Of a stretch of 64,000 nucleotides of DNA, positions 54,257 to 63,688 are shown piece after piece. Numbering within the stretch: position 1 is the stretch's first letter; every line of letters begins with the position of its first letter. The stretch comes from Periconia sp. R9002 (lineage: Eukaryota; Ascomycota; Dothideomycetes; Pleosporales; Periconiaceae). The notes under the pieces were generated by a model. That model saw only the letters and a program-made list of their open reading frames with translations. It made no database searches and was not told the origin of the DNA. The stretch spans positions 62,001-126,000 of the forward strand of contig JAMAHW010000011.1 in NCBI GenBank assembly GCA_023627715.1. Reading direction: 5' to 3'. The position numbers and the translations under genes were made by a program.

Positions 54257-54421
54257 TCATTGTTTCCTGCGCCAGACCAGCTTGATAATAGCTACACCCA
54301 AAGTCGCAATAGCTAGGAGAATCGACGTAATCCCGATCAAGAGTTCCTGGAGATTGAACTGAGAAGATTGGCCTGGAGGAACAAAGGAAGCAGTTGAGTT
54401 CAAGAAATGTATCGAGGCCAT
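54257..54421 (-). CDS. Small single-pass membrane protein, family member 3 (54 aa)
   Basis: Starts MASIHFLNSTAS in context ACCATGG; N8-S-T10 is a sequon. The linker has Pro/Gln instead of Pro/Glu. The helix is NLQELLIGITSILLAIATLG plus VAIIKLV, and the tail is WRRKQ. It differs from the others in the first seven residues and in the E for N at the helix start. The frame is open upstream for another 150 codons, but that part is low-complexity, overlaps a tandem duplication (54772-54920) and contains a TATA-like TTTATATTTA near 54713, so it is probably promoter and leader. Function unknown; same orientation and layout as its three relatives. Confidence 0.78.
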   Translation of the reverse strand: MASIHFLNSTASFVPPGQSSQFNLQELLIGITSILLAIATLGVAIIKLVWRRKQ

Positions 54422-55294
54422 GGTTTGCTGAACGACCTTGTGTAGAATACAGGAGTTTTGGTAGAAATTTTTGAGCATATTCTTTTCGATCAAGATATAC
54501 TGCCAGGGACGTGGTTGTGGAGCTTTTGCTGTTTGAGAGCCGAGCAGGGAGGCAGTGGACCCTGGACTTGTACGGCAGCGGGAGCTGGAGTGGAGGGGCG
54601 CGCATCGGTTTGTTTCGCTGCCAAGCGCAAGCCCCTGCCATTGTAGAAAACGAGGGAGTGTAGTCAACTCGTGGCACGTCAGGTTCTCATAGACATAAAC
54701 TCTCATAAATATAAAAATCCCGTTTTTCTTTCTTCTACAAGGTTCGTCTCTTTCCATGCTGCCTACCCCAGCGCGTCCGTGCTCTGCTCGACCCAATGTC
54801 CCAAGCTCACTTAATACCCTCGACTCTTCTGCCGCACAAATCCAGGGCGTCCGAGCTCTGCTCGACCTCGGAGGCTCGCACATACAATCTCACTTTGATG
54901 CCCTCTGCTCTTCTGCACGCACACTCACATCTTAAAATTCGCTTGAAAAGCCAGCATTGGTCCTCCCCTCAGCCCAGTCGTCCCTTACGCCATATCATCT
55001 TCCTCCAAAGTTTTGCTCCCATTATTCTGGATAAGATCATGATTGAATAACTTAGCACAGTTGATAAATACAATTCCAACAGATCACAAAAGACCAGTAG
55101 GTATTTGACCAGCTCCATAAAGACAAGGAAGGAAACCGCTCCCTCATTTCTGGCCCAGTAACCCTTACCGCTCGGCAGCTACATTTCCTACCAGGCCAAA
55201 GTACACATCACAGCACATGCGAACGACCTTCTGTTCCTAGCCTTCTACATCAGTCACCTGAACACATACCAACGATTGTACACCAAAGGAGATC
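54422..55294. other. Intergenic region with a 70-bp tandem duplication
   Basis: 54772-54839 and 54842-54920 are two diverged tandem units sharing GCGTCCG(T/A)GCTCTGCTCGACC and CTCTTCTGC(C/A)(G/C)(C/G)ACA. No gene seen. The right part is the leader of the gene at 55295. Confidence 0.5.
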
Positions 55295-57016
55295 ATGCCT
55301 CAGGTTACGATCGATCACTATTTCCCGCCCCGTAGACTGCGTTCCAATACTCCCAGTCCGTTTCTCACCCTTCCTCCCCTAGTGCGCGCGCAGATCTATA
55401 TCATGGCAAACCTCGGTCCCGACCGCTTCGTGGACCTCAATTGCTGGACCCAGGAACGGTGTCCCAGTGCCGCAGGCCTAATCGACGAGCCAAACCCCCA
55501 TACAGACACAACCATTTGGCTCCAACGCGAGTATGAGGAGCGAAATCCACCCGATCCACTTCCTGTAAGCTTGCTTCGAGTCTGCAAAATGGTATCACAA
55601 GAGGCTCAAGATATGCTCTATGAGAGCAACTGCTTCGCAATATCCCAACGAAGCCCGGGAGGCTTACGCGCACTTCAACAGTTGAGCGCACATGCAATTA
55701 AGAGTCTGCGAACCCTAATCGTCCACATAACGCCGTGTGCCTGTCTGGCACCACACTGCGTGAATATTCCTCGGCAATCGCCACATGTCGTCGAGTCTTT
55801 CCAAAACCTTGCTTTGAAGGGCCACTTTCCCGGTGCTAGGGACCCGTCGCACGACCGACCACTGTCCAACACTTCCAGGACAGATAGATGCATTTTAGAG
55901 CAGTGGGAAAAGGTCTGCCGTCCACTTTCAGAGCACACCGTGTCAGGCCGACTTGCACTATACGTCATCTGCCACGTCAAAAACGTGCCGATTGCAGAGC
56001 AAATTACTCAATCGCTTTACCAGCTCCCAAGGCTCCGCGAATGCGGCATTTGCTTTGGCCACTCCACTCATGGGAATGGTGGAGAACTTCGTGATCAAGC
56101 GACCGCGGCCGTGCAGCGTCTAACCCATAAAGATGTGTTAGTGCCACAGCATCCTTTCCCGTTTCTTAGCCTCCCAAGGGAGCTACAGCTCCAGATTTTG
56201 GCAGACAGCCCCCTCGTTCAAGATGCGTGTGTACGCATATCCGATGGAAGATTTCTCGGCAGTCACCTAGTGCACAGCTGCGATAATGCTAAGATCAGGG
56301 TTAATAACGATTCAAGTATTTCACTGGCAACTTTCTGCGCGAAAGAATGCGCAGCGTATCGCAAAGGCTGTAGCAGCGCTACCTACGCTTCCTATTTTAC
56401 CCAGGTCTCTTGCGTGAGCAAGGCGTTTGCAGAATTGGCCACCGATGTCTTCTTTTCTCGCAACGCATTTAGGATATATACCTGGCGTGCTGAGCTAGGG
56501 TGGAAGGACAAGGGCAACTTCAAAGGGATGCATTCCTTCTTAGCCGGCCTTCCACTGCCCGCCCTGAGACGGATCCGTCGACTCACCATCTTGCTGCCCC
56601 CAGTTGGCGACGCAAGCCTCGCCAACGGACCACCAGATTGGATGCTATGGGAGTCAAGTATTCAGATCCTTGCGGCATCGGCAGCGTTACACGGGTTGGT
56701 CCTCACTATTAAAATTGGGGAGTATTGGTGGCGTCATCCAGATGATGTACCAAGGGAGCACTTTACTAAGGAGAATGAGATGCAGACACTACAGGCATAC
56801 AGAGAGATTTGTCGACCTCTTATTCAACTGCGAGGACTCTACCTGCTTTTCCTTTATGTCCCCTGTCCGTTTGGTAGAGAAAACGAGGAGGCAAGAGTTG
56901 AAGTAGAGCGTGGGCTAGAGCAAACAGTCATGGGCGCTGATTACGACGCGTACTCTATAGGGAAACCGCCACCCGATGAATATACTCGTCCCTTTCTCGA
57001 AGACTTCTGGCAATAA
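55295..57016 (+). CDS. Hypothetical protein with F-box-like second half
   Basis: 573 residues, single exon, start context atcATGc. Two similar halves: residues 26-36 (LPPLVRAQIYI) begin a first fungal L-P-x-x-x-R-x-x-I-Y-type module followed by VSLLRVCKMVSQEAQDMLYESNCFAI. Residues about 285-305 (FPFLSLPRELQLQILADSPL) start an F-box-like helix, followed by a conserved FTQVSCVSKAFAELATDVFFSRNAFRIYTW block in which members of this group test for outlier residues. Cysteines (CAKECAAYRKGC, about 350-365) could bind a metal. No signal peptide or TM helix. It is the only other gene within the small membrane-protein cluster, on the opposite strand. An SCF adaptor role is possible but unproven. Confidence 0.75.
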   Translation: MPQVTIDHYFPPRRLRSNTPSPFLTLPPLVRAQIYIMANLGPDRFVDLNCWTQERCPSAAGLIDEPNPHTDTTIWLQREYEERNPPDPLPVSLLRVCKMVSQEAQDMLYESNCFAISQRSPGGLRALQQLSAHAIKSLRTLIVHITPCACLAPHCVNIPRQSPHVVESFQNLALKGHFPGARDPSHDRPLSNTSRTDRCILEQWEKVCRPLSEHTVSGRLALYVICHVKNVPIAEQITQSLYQLPRLRECGICFGHSTHGNGGELRDQATAAVQRLTHKDVLVPQHPFPFLSLPRELQLQILADSPLVQDACVRISDGRFLGSHLVHSCDNAKIRVNNDSSISLATFCAKECAAYRKGCSSATYASYFTQVSCVSKAFAELATDVFFSRNAFRIYTWRAELGWKDKGNFKGMHSFLAGLPLPALRRIRRLTILLPPVGDASLANGPPDWMLWESSIQILAASAALHGLVLTIKIGEYWWRHPDDVPREHFTKENEMQTLQAYREICRPLIQLRGLYLLFLYVPCPFGRENEEARVEVERGLEQTVMGADYDAYSIGKPPPDEYTRPFLEDFWQ

Positions 57017-57117
57017 TACGAAAGGCTAGGACCTACAACTCGCGAACTTCAAACGTAGAATAGTTAGCTTAGGGTAGAGATAACAAGAACTCTAAATTGT
57101 ACTAAGGCCCCTTAAAG

Positions 57118-57141
57118 TATATATATATATATATATATATA
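57118..57141. repeat. (TA)n microsatellite
   Basis: About 12 TA units in the 3' region of the F-box-like gene. Confidence 0.95.
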
Positions 57142-57250
57142 CCTATCTAGGCTTATAACCTCTAAGAGAATATAAAACGTAGTTGATCTGTACTTTGCTT
57201 GATCCTTGTATATTTCAACAATCCTATTTCATCTACTAGAGAAGGCAACT

Positions 57251-57274
57251 AAAAAAAAAAAAAAAAAAAAAAAA
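57251..57274. repeat. 24-nt poly-A run
   Basis: Uninterrupted A24. It may mark the end of a retroposed copy, but no recognisable body lies upstream of it; simple slippage is enough. Confidence 0.95.
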
Positions 57275-57798
57275 TCAAGTTGTACGCCGGAATATAGATG
57301 AAAGGAAGCTAACGATGGAGAATAAAATAAAAGGGAAAATTGAGTAGGGTCTAAGACAATTGGAAACCCTACGCCGCGCGAAACGAGAAGGCGGGTAACG
57401 TTCTTAACTATATGCGCCGCTTCCTCTTCTACGCCATCTTGCTAAACGCGAAAACGCCGCCCTCATTACATGACGCCCAACCCCCAGTATCTTCCGTGGA
57501 AAAGTAATTTACGGACGCCCAACCAACCAATGAACTGCACCAATACTCCAGCCTGATACTTTTTTAACATCATCCCAATTGGGCAGAGAACAGTAAAGTA
57601 TTCAAATACGATCAAACGAGTAATTTTCAGCCTTATCCTTCCCACCTGATTACATACTCTCAAAACCATGTGACTTCAGTCGGTGAACTGCTCCTTTAGG
57701 TTGTCGTTGTAAACACTTGCTCCGCATCAGCACCAACTTCACTGGAAAAAGTGGACTTGAAAACAGAAGAAACGAACATACGGGAGAACATGTTTTTA

Positions 57799-57960
57799 TT
57801 ATCTCCTCCGTCTCATTAACTGCATGATAGCCACGCCTAAAGTAGCAACGGCAATGAGAATGCCTGTAATACCGAGTAATAGATTTTGAAGACTTGACTC
57901 GGGAGGATCGGCGGGGAAAAGTGAAGGCACGGTAGAGTTTGCGGTCTTTAAAGGAGGCAT
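57799..57960 (-). CDS. Small single-pass membrane protein, family member 4 (53 aa)
   Basis: Starts MPPLKTANSTVP in context TACCATGCC; N8-S-T10 is a sequon. Linker Pro/Asp/Glu/Ser. The helix is SLQNLLLGITGILIAVATLG plus VAIMQLM, and the tail is RRRR. The frame upstream continues only to a TTG, so the ATG at 57960 is the first start. A TTTAAATA box lies near 58086. Shares with the other members M-P/A at the N-terminus, the sequon, L-Q-N/E-L-L-I/L-G-I-T, A-V/I-A/G-S/T-L and the basic end. Confidence 0.8.
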   Translation of the reverse strand: MPPLKTANSTVPSLFPADPPESSLQNLLLGITGILIAVATLGVAIMQLMRRRR

Positions 57961-60082
57961 GGTATATTCGAGAGTATCCTTCAATGGAGCAAAGGAGAAA
58001 ACTTATGGTATGTTGGTGACGGGAGATATCTGAAGAATGACTGTAGAGAAATATTTGGTTGGACTTTTAAGAGCATTCTGTGCATTTAAATACTGCGGAT
58101 GTAGGACGGGGCAACCCTCACCAAAACCAATTCCGTAGTCTCCCCGAAGCACCGAAGCCTAGTGGACATGGGGCTAGCGCGGATGCTCACTGAGGCTTGT
58201 GTCGCAGTTGCCGGATGAAAGTTGAAAGCTGCCTTGCATATTACCTGCGTTGAATTTAGTTATACCGAATTTTCTCAGCGAACCGTCCTAATTTATTTTA
58301 CTCTCAGCCAATGGTAGAACATATATTTTCCCTCACTCGTCCAATCGCACGAGCCGCGCATTCCGGTCAGTCACTGGTATGTCTTGTGAAATACCTTGCA
58401 GCGCGCCACCGTATAACAATACACGTGCAGCACACACCGTATGATAATATCTACGTTCTACGTCGGCTTTTTGTTTTTTTATTGGCCAGCGATTCAGAAC
58501 TTCTGAACCACTACGTATGCAAGGCAAGCTTGTGGCTGCTACGGTGTGCCGCCTTTTTCACTTGGGCAGCTACGTCCCTACGCTTCAGGAACAAAGATCG
58601 TCTTGTGGAAAGACCCATACACTTCGGCTTAGACACAGAAGTCCGTGTGGCGATTACCGTCATTCTGATAAGTCGCTGATCTTAAGCCCCGAATTCCGAA
58701 GGACGAGCCATACTTTTGGGATGTAGTAGGGTCGACAACAACGATTGATGGTAAAAGAATGAGATCTCTACATAAGAAGGGCCTAGAAATGACTGCGAAG
58801 AAGACGGTCGATTGCTTGCATCAACAAAACGATCTAGAGCATGTAGTTTGGTAGGATTCCCAGCTCTTCTCTTCACACCCTGTTCAAAGAATGCATGAGT
58901 TGTGGTTGGCGTTCAATAAGTAAGCTGAACGGTTAAGCGTCCACGGCGTGGCACAAAAGAGTAGGATTAAGGATGAGACTAACGTCAAGTGGATCCGCGA
59001 CACGATCGATAGTGGAGCACTGGAGCATTAGATTATACTTCTAGGAAGAAGGGTGGCTTATGAATACGACGGAAGAACACAAGAATGCGGCTCTTACACT
59101 TTTCGATGATTGGATGATAACGAGATTCCTTTTCAGGTAGGTACTATGTGGCTTATAGCAGCATCACATATACCCATCAGTACATACGATACTCGTATAT
59201 GCATGCATCTGTCTCTCTCCTTCGCATTACATATGCAAAGGCCATGTTCCACCCATTCGCTCCTACGGCGTAGAAAGTTTCCGCAATAGCAGCTTTACGA
59301 CTACCGCATCTGACCAATTTGTATATCTTCGCGCCACTGCCGGCAGAGATGGTACCATTCAATCATCAAGAAATGCTTCCAGGATCGGTAATGCGTGAAC
59401 AGGCAGGAAATAAACATTAAATATATACCTAGGTACGTATGTATGTAGTCTAATGAATGCAGTGAAGGCTATATACAGGGATGCTTCCTCACGAATAGCT
59501 CTAGAGTACGAAGCGCGTTCATATCTGGTTGATTCTCAGTATGACTGCCTCTAGCTCGACTCTTTGAAGCCATGGGGCATCCGAGCCGTGTGGTGTGCAC
59601 GGCAATTGCAATTTTTGGTGGGTTGAATGAAGATGTCTTTGATGATGGGCTTGTTTCTTTGTTGAGGTGATGCGCAGTGCGATACTTTGAGTCCGGATTG
59701 ATCGATAGTGACATCTTTCCAAGGATGCATTGGCTGAGGAAGCATTACATGCGACATTGTGCGCATGCGCCTTGAAATTGGAATCCCGACAAGTTTCAAG
59801 TAGACGGTTTCGAATTGTTTCAGAGATGGTGGGGAAAGGCACCTTCAACATGGATTGTATGACTGCCGATGTGGTGCTCTTCAATGGCGCCTTGGTGCCT
59901 GTCGCATCAACAAAGAGTCGAAGCTCACAGTACGTTCGTGCCTGACCGGTATCATCTCTGCTGTATCATTGCCGAAGTCATGGCAACAAGCTCAATCGGA
60001 ATCTCGCTTTAGCGCCTAACACATCCAAGCCGCTGTTGAATTAACCTCAACGCTAGCGAAGTGAGGGTTCGCTGGTTCTTAA
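57961..60082. other. Intergenic region without a supported gene
   Basis: No gene seen. Contains a TACCTAGGTA palindrome at 59426-59435. The longest frames (58311-58679 plus; 59884-59519 minus) have no motif and no coding bias. Confidence 0.4.
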
Positions 60083-61054
60083 TCATTCATGACTAATATA
60101 CCCTCGGAAGCTTTCACAGCTTAGGTAGTTGTTTTCGATAAATGCAGTGTCTAATCGGAAACCATAAACATTTCTCCATTCGTGCTCTTTTGTGAAAGGG
60201 TGGATGTTGGCTCGCACAGTTCCTTTGACACGCTCAATGCCCTTCTCGGCAGAGGAGACGGTGGTGTTGAAGAGTCGGATCATGTTGTCGCATGTCTTGC
60301 CGTCCGCAAACGTAGGTTGATTGGTAAAGTTCTTGAAGAAAGACAGCGGGTACATTTCCTCTTCCGTGGAGGAAAAAAGAGTGCTAAGGGACTCATGACC
60401 TTCAAGGCTCGAGGCGCTGAAATAGGTGGTCCCATGTTTCTTGGAGCTGGGTACTGCTCGATAGGCATCACATCCTGGATCGAAAGATGCTGGATACGTG
60501 TTGGTTCCGTAGTCCCCGGCGCCCTTGAGCGCAATCTCGTGGCCAGCGGTCATGAGTAGTGATGGTGCCCATTTGAAGGAGGAATAGCCGTCACCCAGCA
60601 AGTCAACAAACGGAAATTCAACTCCAGTGCGCTACAAAGATTAGCTTTGTGGGAAGTGAATTATGAACAAGCAACTTACAGAGAAATCATCGATCTTGTA
60701 CCCGAAGGCTTGAACTTCATGGTCATGCATGGCTTGCACAATGGCAGGATACATCCCAGCTGGAAACGACGGGAGCAGCTCTCGGTAGGCGTGCTCGAGA
60801 ATACCATATTGGGAGGGAATGAGTTTTCGGGCAAGTGTCAAAGGAATAGGCAACACTGCTATCGTTCCATTTAACGTGCCCGTTGCATTGTTGGGAAATA
60901 GAGCTGCTATCGGGTTCGGTTGATCTATGCTCGTACAAACATCGAGGACAGACAGATTGGGTACTGAGTTGTACGATGATGAAGCATATCGTAGTACAAG
61001 CAACGAGAGGAACGAGAAGGCGAAGTACTGCAAGTTTGACGGTTTGGAGCTCAT
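60083..61054 (-). CDS. Fungal acetoacetate-decarboxylase-like protein with signal peptide or anchor
   Basis: 307 residues, exons 61054-60680 and 60631-60083 (intron GTAAGT...TTTGTAG, 48 nt). N-terminal hydrophobic stretch (LQYFAFSFLSLLVLRY, residues 8-23) as signal peptide or anchor. The folded part has LTLARKLIPSQYGIL, PAIVQAMHDHEVQAFGYKIDDFS and then RTGVEFPFVDLLGDGYSSFKWAPSLL. I associate the last with fungal proteins annotated as acetoacetate-decarboxylase superfamily; I cannot identify the catalytic lysine with confidence. Several N-glycosylation sequons (NATG, NGTI, NFTN, NTTV) fit a secreted or luminal location. An alternative in-frame start, 61132 (CACCATGTGG), adds 26 residues. A TATATG box near 61215 on the coding strand rules out the first ATG at 61189. 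Substrate unknown. Confidence 0.72.
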
Positions 61055-61908
61055 CTTGGGATGGTGTGTGATGGTGAGGAGAGCGAGAATGGGATGTGAA
61101 AGAAGCGCAACATCGAGATACGTATTCCACATGGTGAGTAAGATGTGATTCTGAGAACAAGGGAACGCAAGTAGTACAACAGCCCTCATTCATGGAGCGT
61201 ACCCATCTTGCATATAAGGTAGCTAAAGCCCAAGACTATCACTCGGAAACGTCTCAAGCCGGCGCACGGACCCTCTCACACCTCACGAGCGCGCGCTCAA
61301 TGGTAGCGTCCCATGGCGGAAATGAAGCAACCGACTAATGAAATCAATCTGAGAGCTCATCTGACATGTTCTTTCGGGTCCACTTGCACTTGTGGGCGCG
61401 AGGGCGTGGAAACTCTGCGTTCCGGATACGAAGGATCAGTGGGGACGACTTGCTGGAGCGCTGGCTGGCACTGGCGGGACAGTGAGCCACCGAGATTTGG
61501 ACGCCTCGAGATGTCATCAGCTCGAGTAAACCTTCTCTCGGGAAATTCTGTCAACCAAGCGGCGTGTATTGTTGCCGCCGGATGGCAGGCAGATGCAGAG
61601 GGCGTGTCAGTAAGAGTTTCAAGCCGCCTAGAAGTTTGGAGAACGAGTACGTGCACGCTAGGCTCAATCCATCCGCTCCATGCCTAGGTAGGTATGCAAC
61701 CCATCCTCCCAAACGACACAAGCAACAGAAAAGCATTCCTTTTGTAACTGGGATCGCGATATTTGAGATGCTATGATCCGGATGGTGATTTTTTGCAGCA
61801 CAAGTCATCTATACTCGGAGCACTTCATTATGGATTTGGCGGCGCTTGTGTGCAAGTTGTAAAAATTATTAAGTGAGTATTCAGAGCAGTATGTATGAAA
61901 AACGTGCT
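61055..61908. other. Intergenic region
   Basis: Promoter and leader of the gene ending at 60083 (TATA-like sequence near 61215), then sequence with no gene seen. CCTAGGTAGGTATGC near 61683 resembles the dispersed TACCTAGGTA motif. Confidence 0.4.
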
Positions 61909-63225
61909 TCATGCAGCACTGCTGGTCTTCGCTTTCAAGTATGTCTCCACTTGGACATCATCCATGCTTGAAACCTTGTCTTCCAAACTCTTCGGTTCTT
62001 CTTTCACTTCCTTTCTGTTCCTCTCGGGCGATGTATCGTTACTGGTGGTTTCCGAGCCGGAACTGCTAGCGGTCCTCCCAAAACCTAGCGATGCAAAGCT
62101 CGAGTAGATTGAATTAGCGAGCACAGATGCAGTAGTCGCTTTGTCTTCCCGCGTCTCGCGGTCCTTATCTTCTGTTTCTGATAGAGGTGCCAAAGAGGAT
62201 GATCGAGAGCCTAAGGACGTTGGCGTTCCCAATGAGGAGGATGAATCGGGCTGCTCTATGGACTTCCCAGCTTCCCCGTCTATATTGGTTGGCGTTTTGC
62301 GTTCCTGCTCTTGTTCCTGTTCTGCCTTTTCTCTCTCCTCTCCTTGCAATGTCTCTTCCAGTTGCTGCCCGAATAGAAGATTGAAGATGACCACAAACAA
62401 GACTTCTTCCGTACTTCTATCCTTCACAACGAATCGTAACGCGTGCGTCTTATCATCAATATATCTCACCACCGAGATGGAAAACCCCGGTATTCTCAAC
62501 GCAAAGTTTGCAAAGTCGAGGTAAGGGTTGAAAAAATCAGCTTGATACAACCGGCCAGCTTCAAACACAAAATTCTCTCTCTTTTTCTCATCCAAGAAGA
62601 ACTTGCGCCTCTTGGATGTTTTCGCTGGAACGTGTTGGTCGGCGCGGATACGCTGCCCACTCCCATGAGCCCCCTCTTCAATAACGCCCATCATCTCCCC
62701 GTCATGCGTTTTGAGCTGTTGTTCCGCGGAAACTTCTGAAGTATGCTCGCCGATTCGAAACCCAAAAAATGAAGACAAGCCAGGTCCATACAGATAGGGT
62801 TTATCTGAATAGGGATCCGAGTATACACCCGGGTCTAGAATTGTGGTGACAATTTTCATGGCATACCTAAATCCTGGGGGCAACCGATCTCTTATTGAGT
62901 GGTCAAAATCGAACCCTGTGACCAGATCGTTGCCTTTTATGTCCCGTTTTGGAATGAAGGAGAACCCTATTGAATAGCGGTCTGAGGTGTGAAGCGGGTG
63001 CGAAAAATAATCTGATGTAGATGGCGATCCCCGTGGGAGTCCGTGATAATCGCGTATCTTTACTTTGAGGTAGCATGTCATGAGGTCATTTTCGATAACA
63101 TGCGCATCGTCGCCGTTGACGGCGACTTCCTTGTGCGTCGATGTGTCATATGACGATCCCGCTGTAACTCGAAGTAGGTACTTGTCGCGAGCTGGGTCAA
63201 CAACTCCGCCTTCTGAGCCTTTCAT
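61909..63225 (-). CDS. DUF1769 family protein
   Basis: 438 residues from the ATG at 63225 (MKGSEGGVVDPARDKYLLRV). Cytosolic protein of unknown role that is conserved in fungi. N-terminal YLLRVTAGSSYD begins the domain. FFLDEKKRENFVFEAGRLYQADFFNPYLDF and then PGFSISVVRYIDDKTHALRFVVKD (about residues 208-285) are the diagnostic DUF1769 core. The C-terminal 120 residues are Ser/Glu/Lys-rich and disordered, with SSLGTPTSLGSRSSSL and a final coiled or acidic segment. The open frame continues upstream to a TTG at 63363, passing a TTCTAG splice-acceptor-like site before GCCTCAG. A short upstream exon is therefore possible, and a TATA-like AATATAAGG lies near 63412. Confidence 0.85.
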   Translation of the reverse strand: MKGSEGGVVDPARDKYLLRVTAGSSYDTSTHKEVAVNGDDAHVIENDLMTCYLKVKIRDYHGLPRGSPSTSDYFSHPLHTSDRYSIGFSFIPKRDIKGNDLVTGFDFDHSIRDRLPPGFRYAMKIVTTILDPGVYSDPYSDKPYLYGPGLSSFFGFRIGEHTSEVSAEQQLKTHDGEMMGVIEEGAHGSGQRIRADQHVPAKTSKRRKFFLDEKKRENFVFEAGRLYQADFFNPYLDFANFALRIPGFSISVVRYIDDKTHALRFVVKDRSTEEVLFVVIFNLLFGQQLEETLQGEEREKAEQEQEQERKTPTNIDGEAGKSIEQPDSSSSLGTPTSLGSRSSSLAPLSETEDKDRETREDKATTASVLANSIYSSFASLGFGRTASSSGSETTSNDTSPERNRKEVKEEPKSLEDKVSSMDDVQVETYLKAKTSSAA

Positions 63226-63688
63226 GATGACTCGTAAGAGGGGAGCAAAATCGAGCTGAGGCCTAGAAAAATGATGAAGGAGTAAGAAAGACTGCGCAAG
63301 GAACAAAACAAGGCGGCACAGTATTAAGGTAGTAGATTTGCATGTGAAGGTTGTGCAAAGCAACGGGGCAACATGGAATGGAGTGGTGTTTCTTGGGTGG
63401 GGGCAGCCTTATATTTGAAGGGGCAAAGCTTATTGCTAGCCTTAGTTTAGAAGTCGATAGATCTCTACTTATAACCACACATGGTTTACGATAAGCGCAA
63501 ACGTATGCTGCCGCGTGTTGAGTTTCGGGCGTCTGTCAAGTTCATTGCTGGAGATGACGACAGGGATGGCATTAGGGCCAATAGACGGGCACTGTGGCGC
63601 CGTTAGCGTGGCTGTGCAAGGTTACTCCACCATCAACGCCATCTTAGAGCATTCTCAGGATGAAATAAAATTGGGTATTAACTAGCAT
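63226..63688. other. Intergenic region
   Basis: Promoter of the DUF1769 gene. The coding strand near 63384 has a short upstream ATG frame (MLPRCF..., about 16 codons) between the TATA-like sequence and the main start. No other gene seen. Confidence 0.45.

Noticed and set aside
54422..54883. Long N-terminal extension of small gene 3
   Set aside because: Low-complexity, overlaps a tandem duplication and a TATA-like sequence; other family members lack it.
59519..59884. 121-codon minus-strand frame
   Set aside because: No recognisable features or splice partners.
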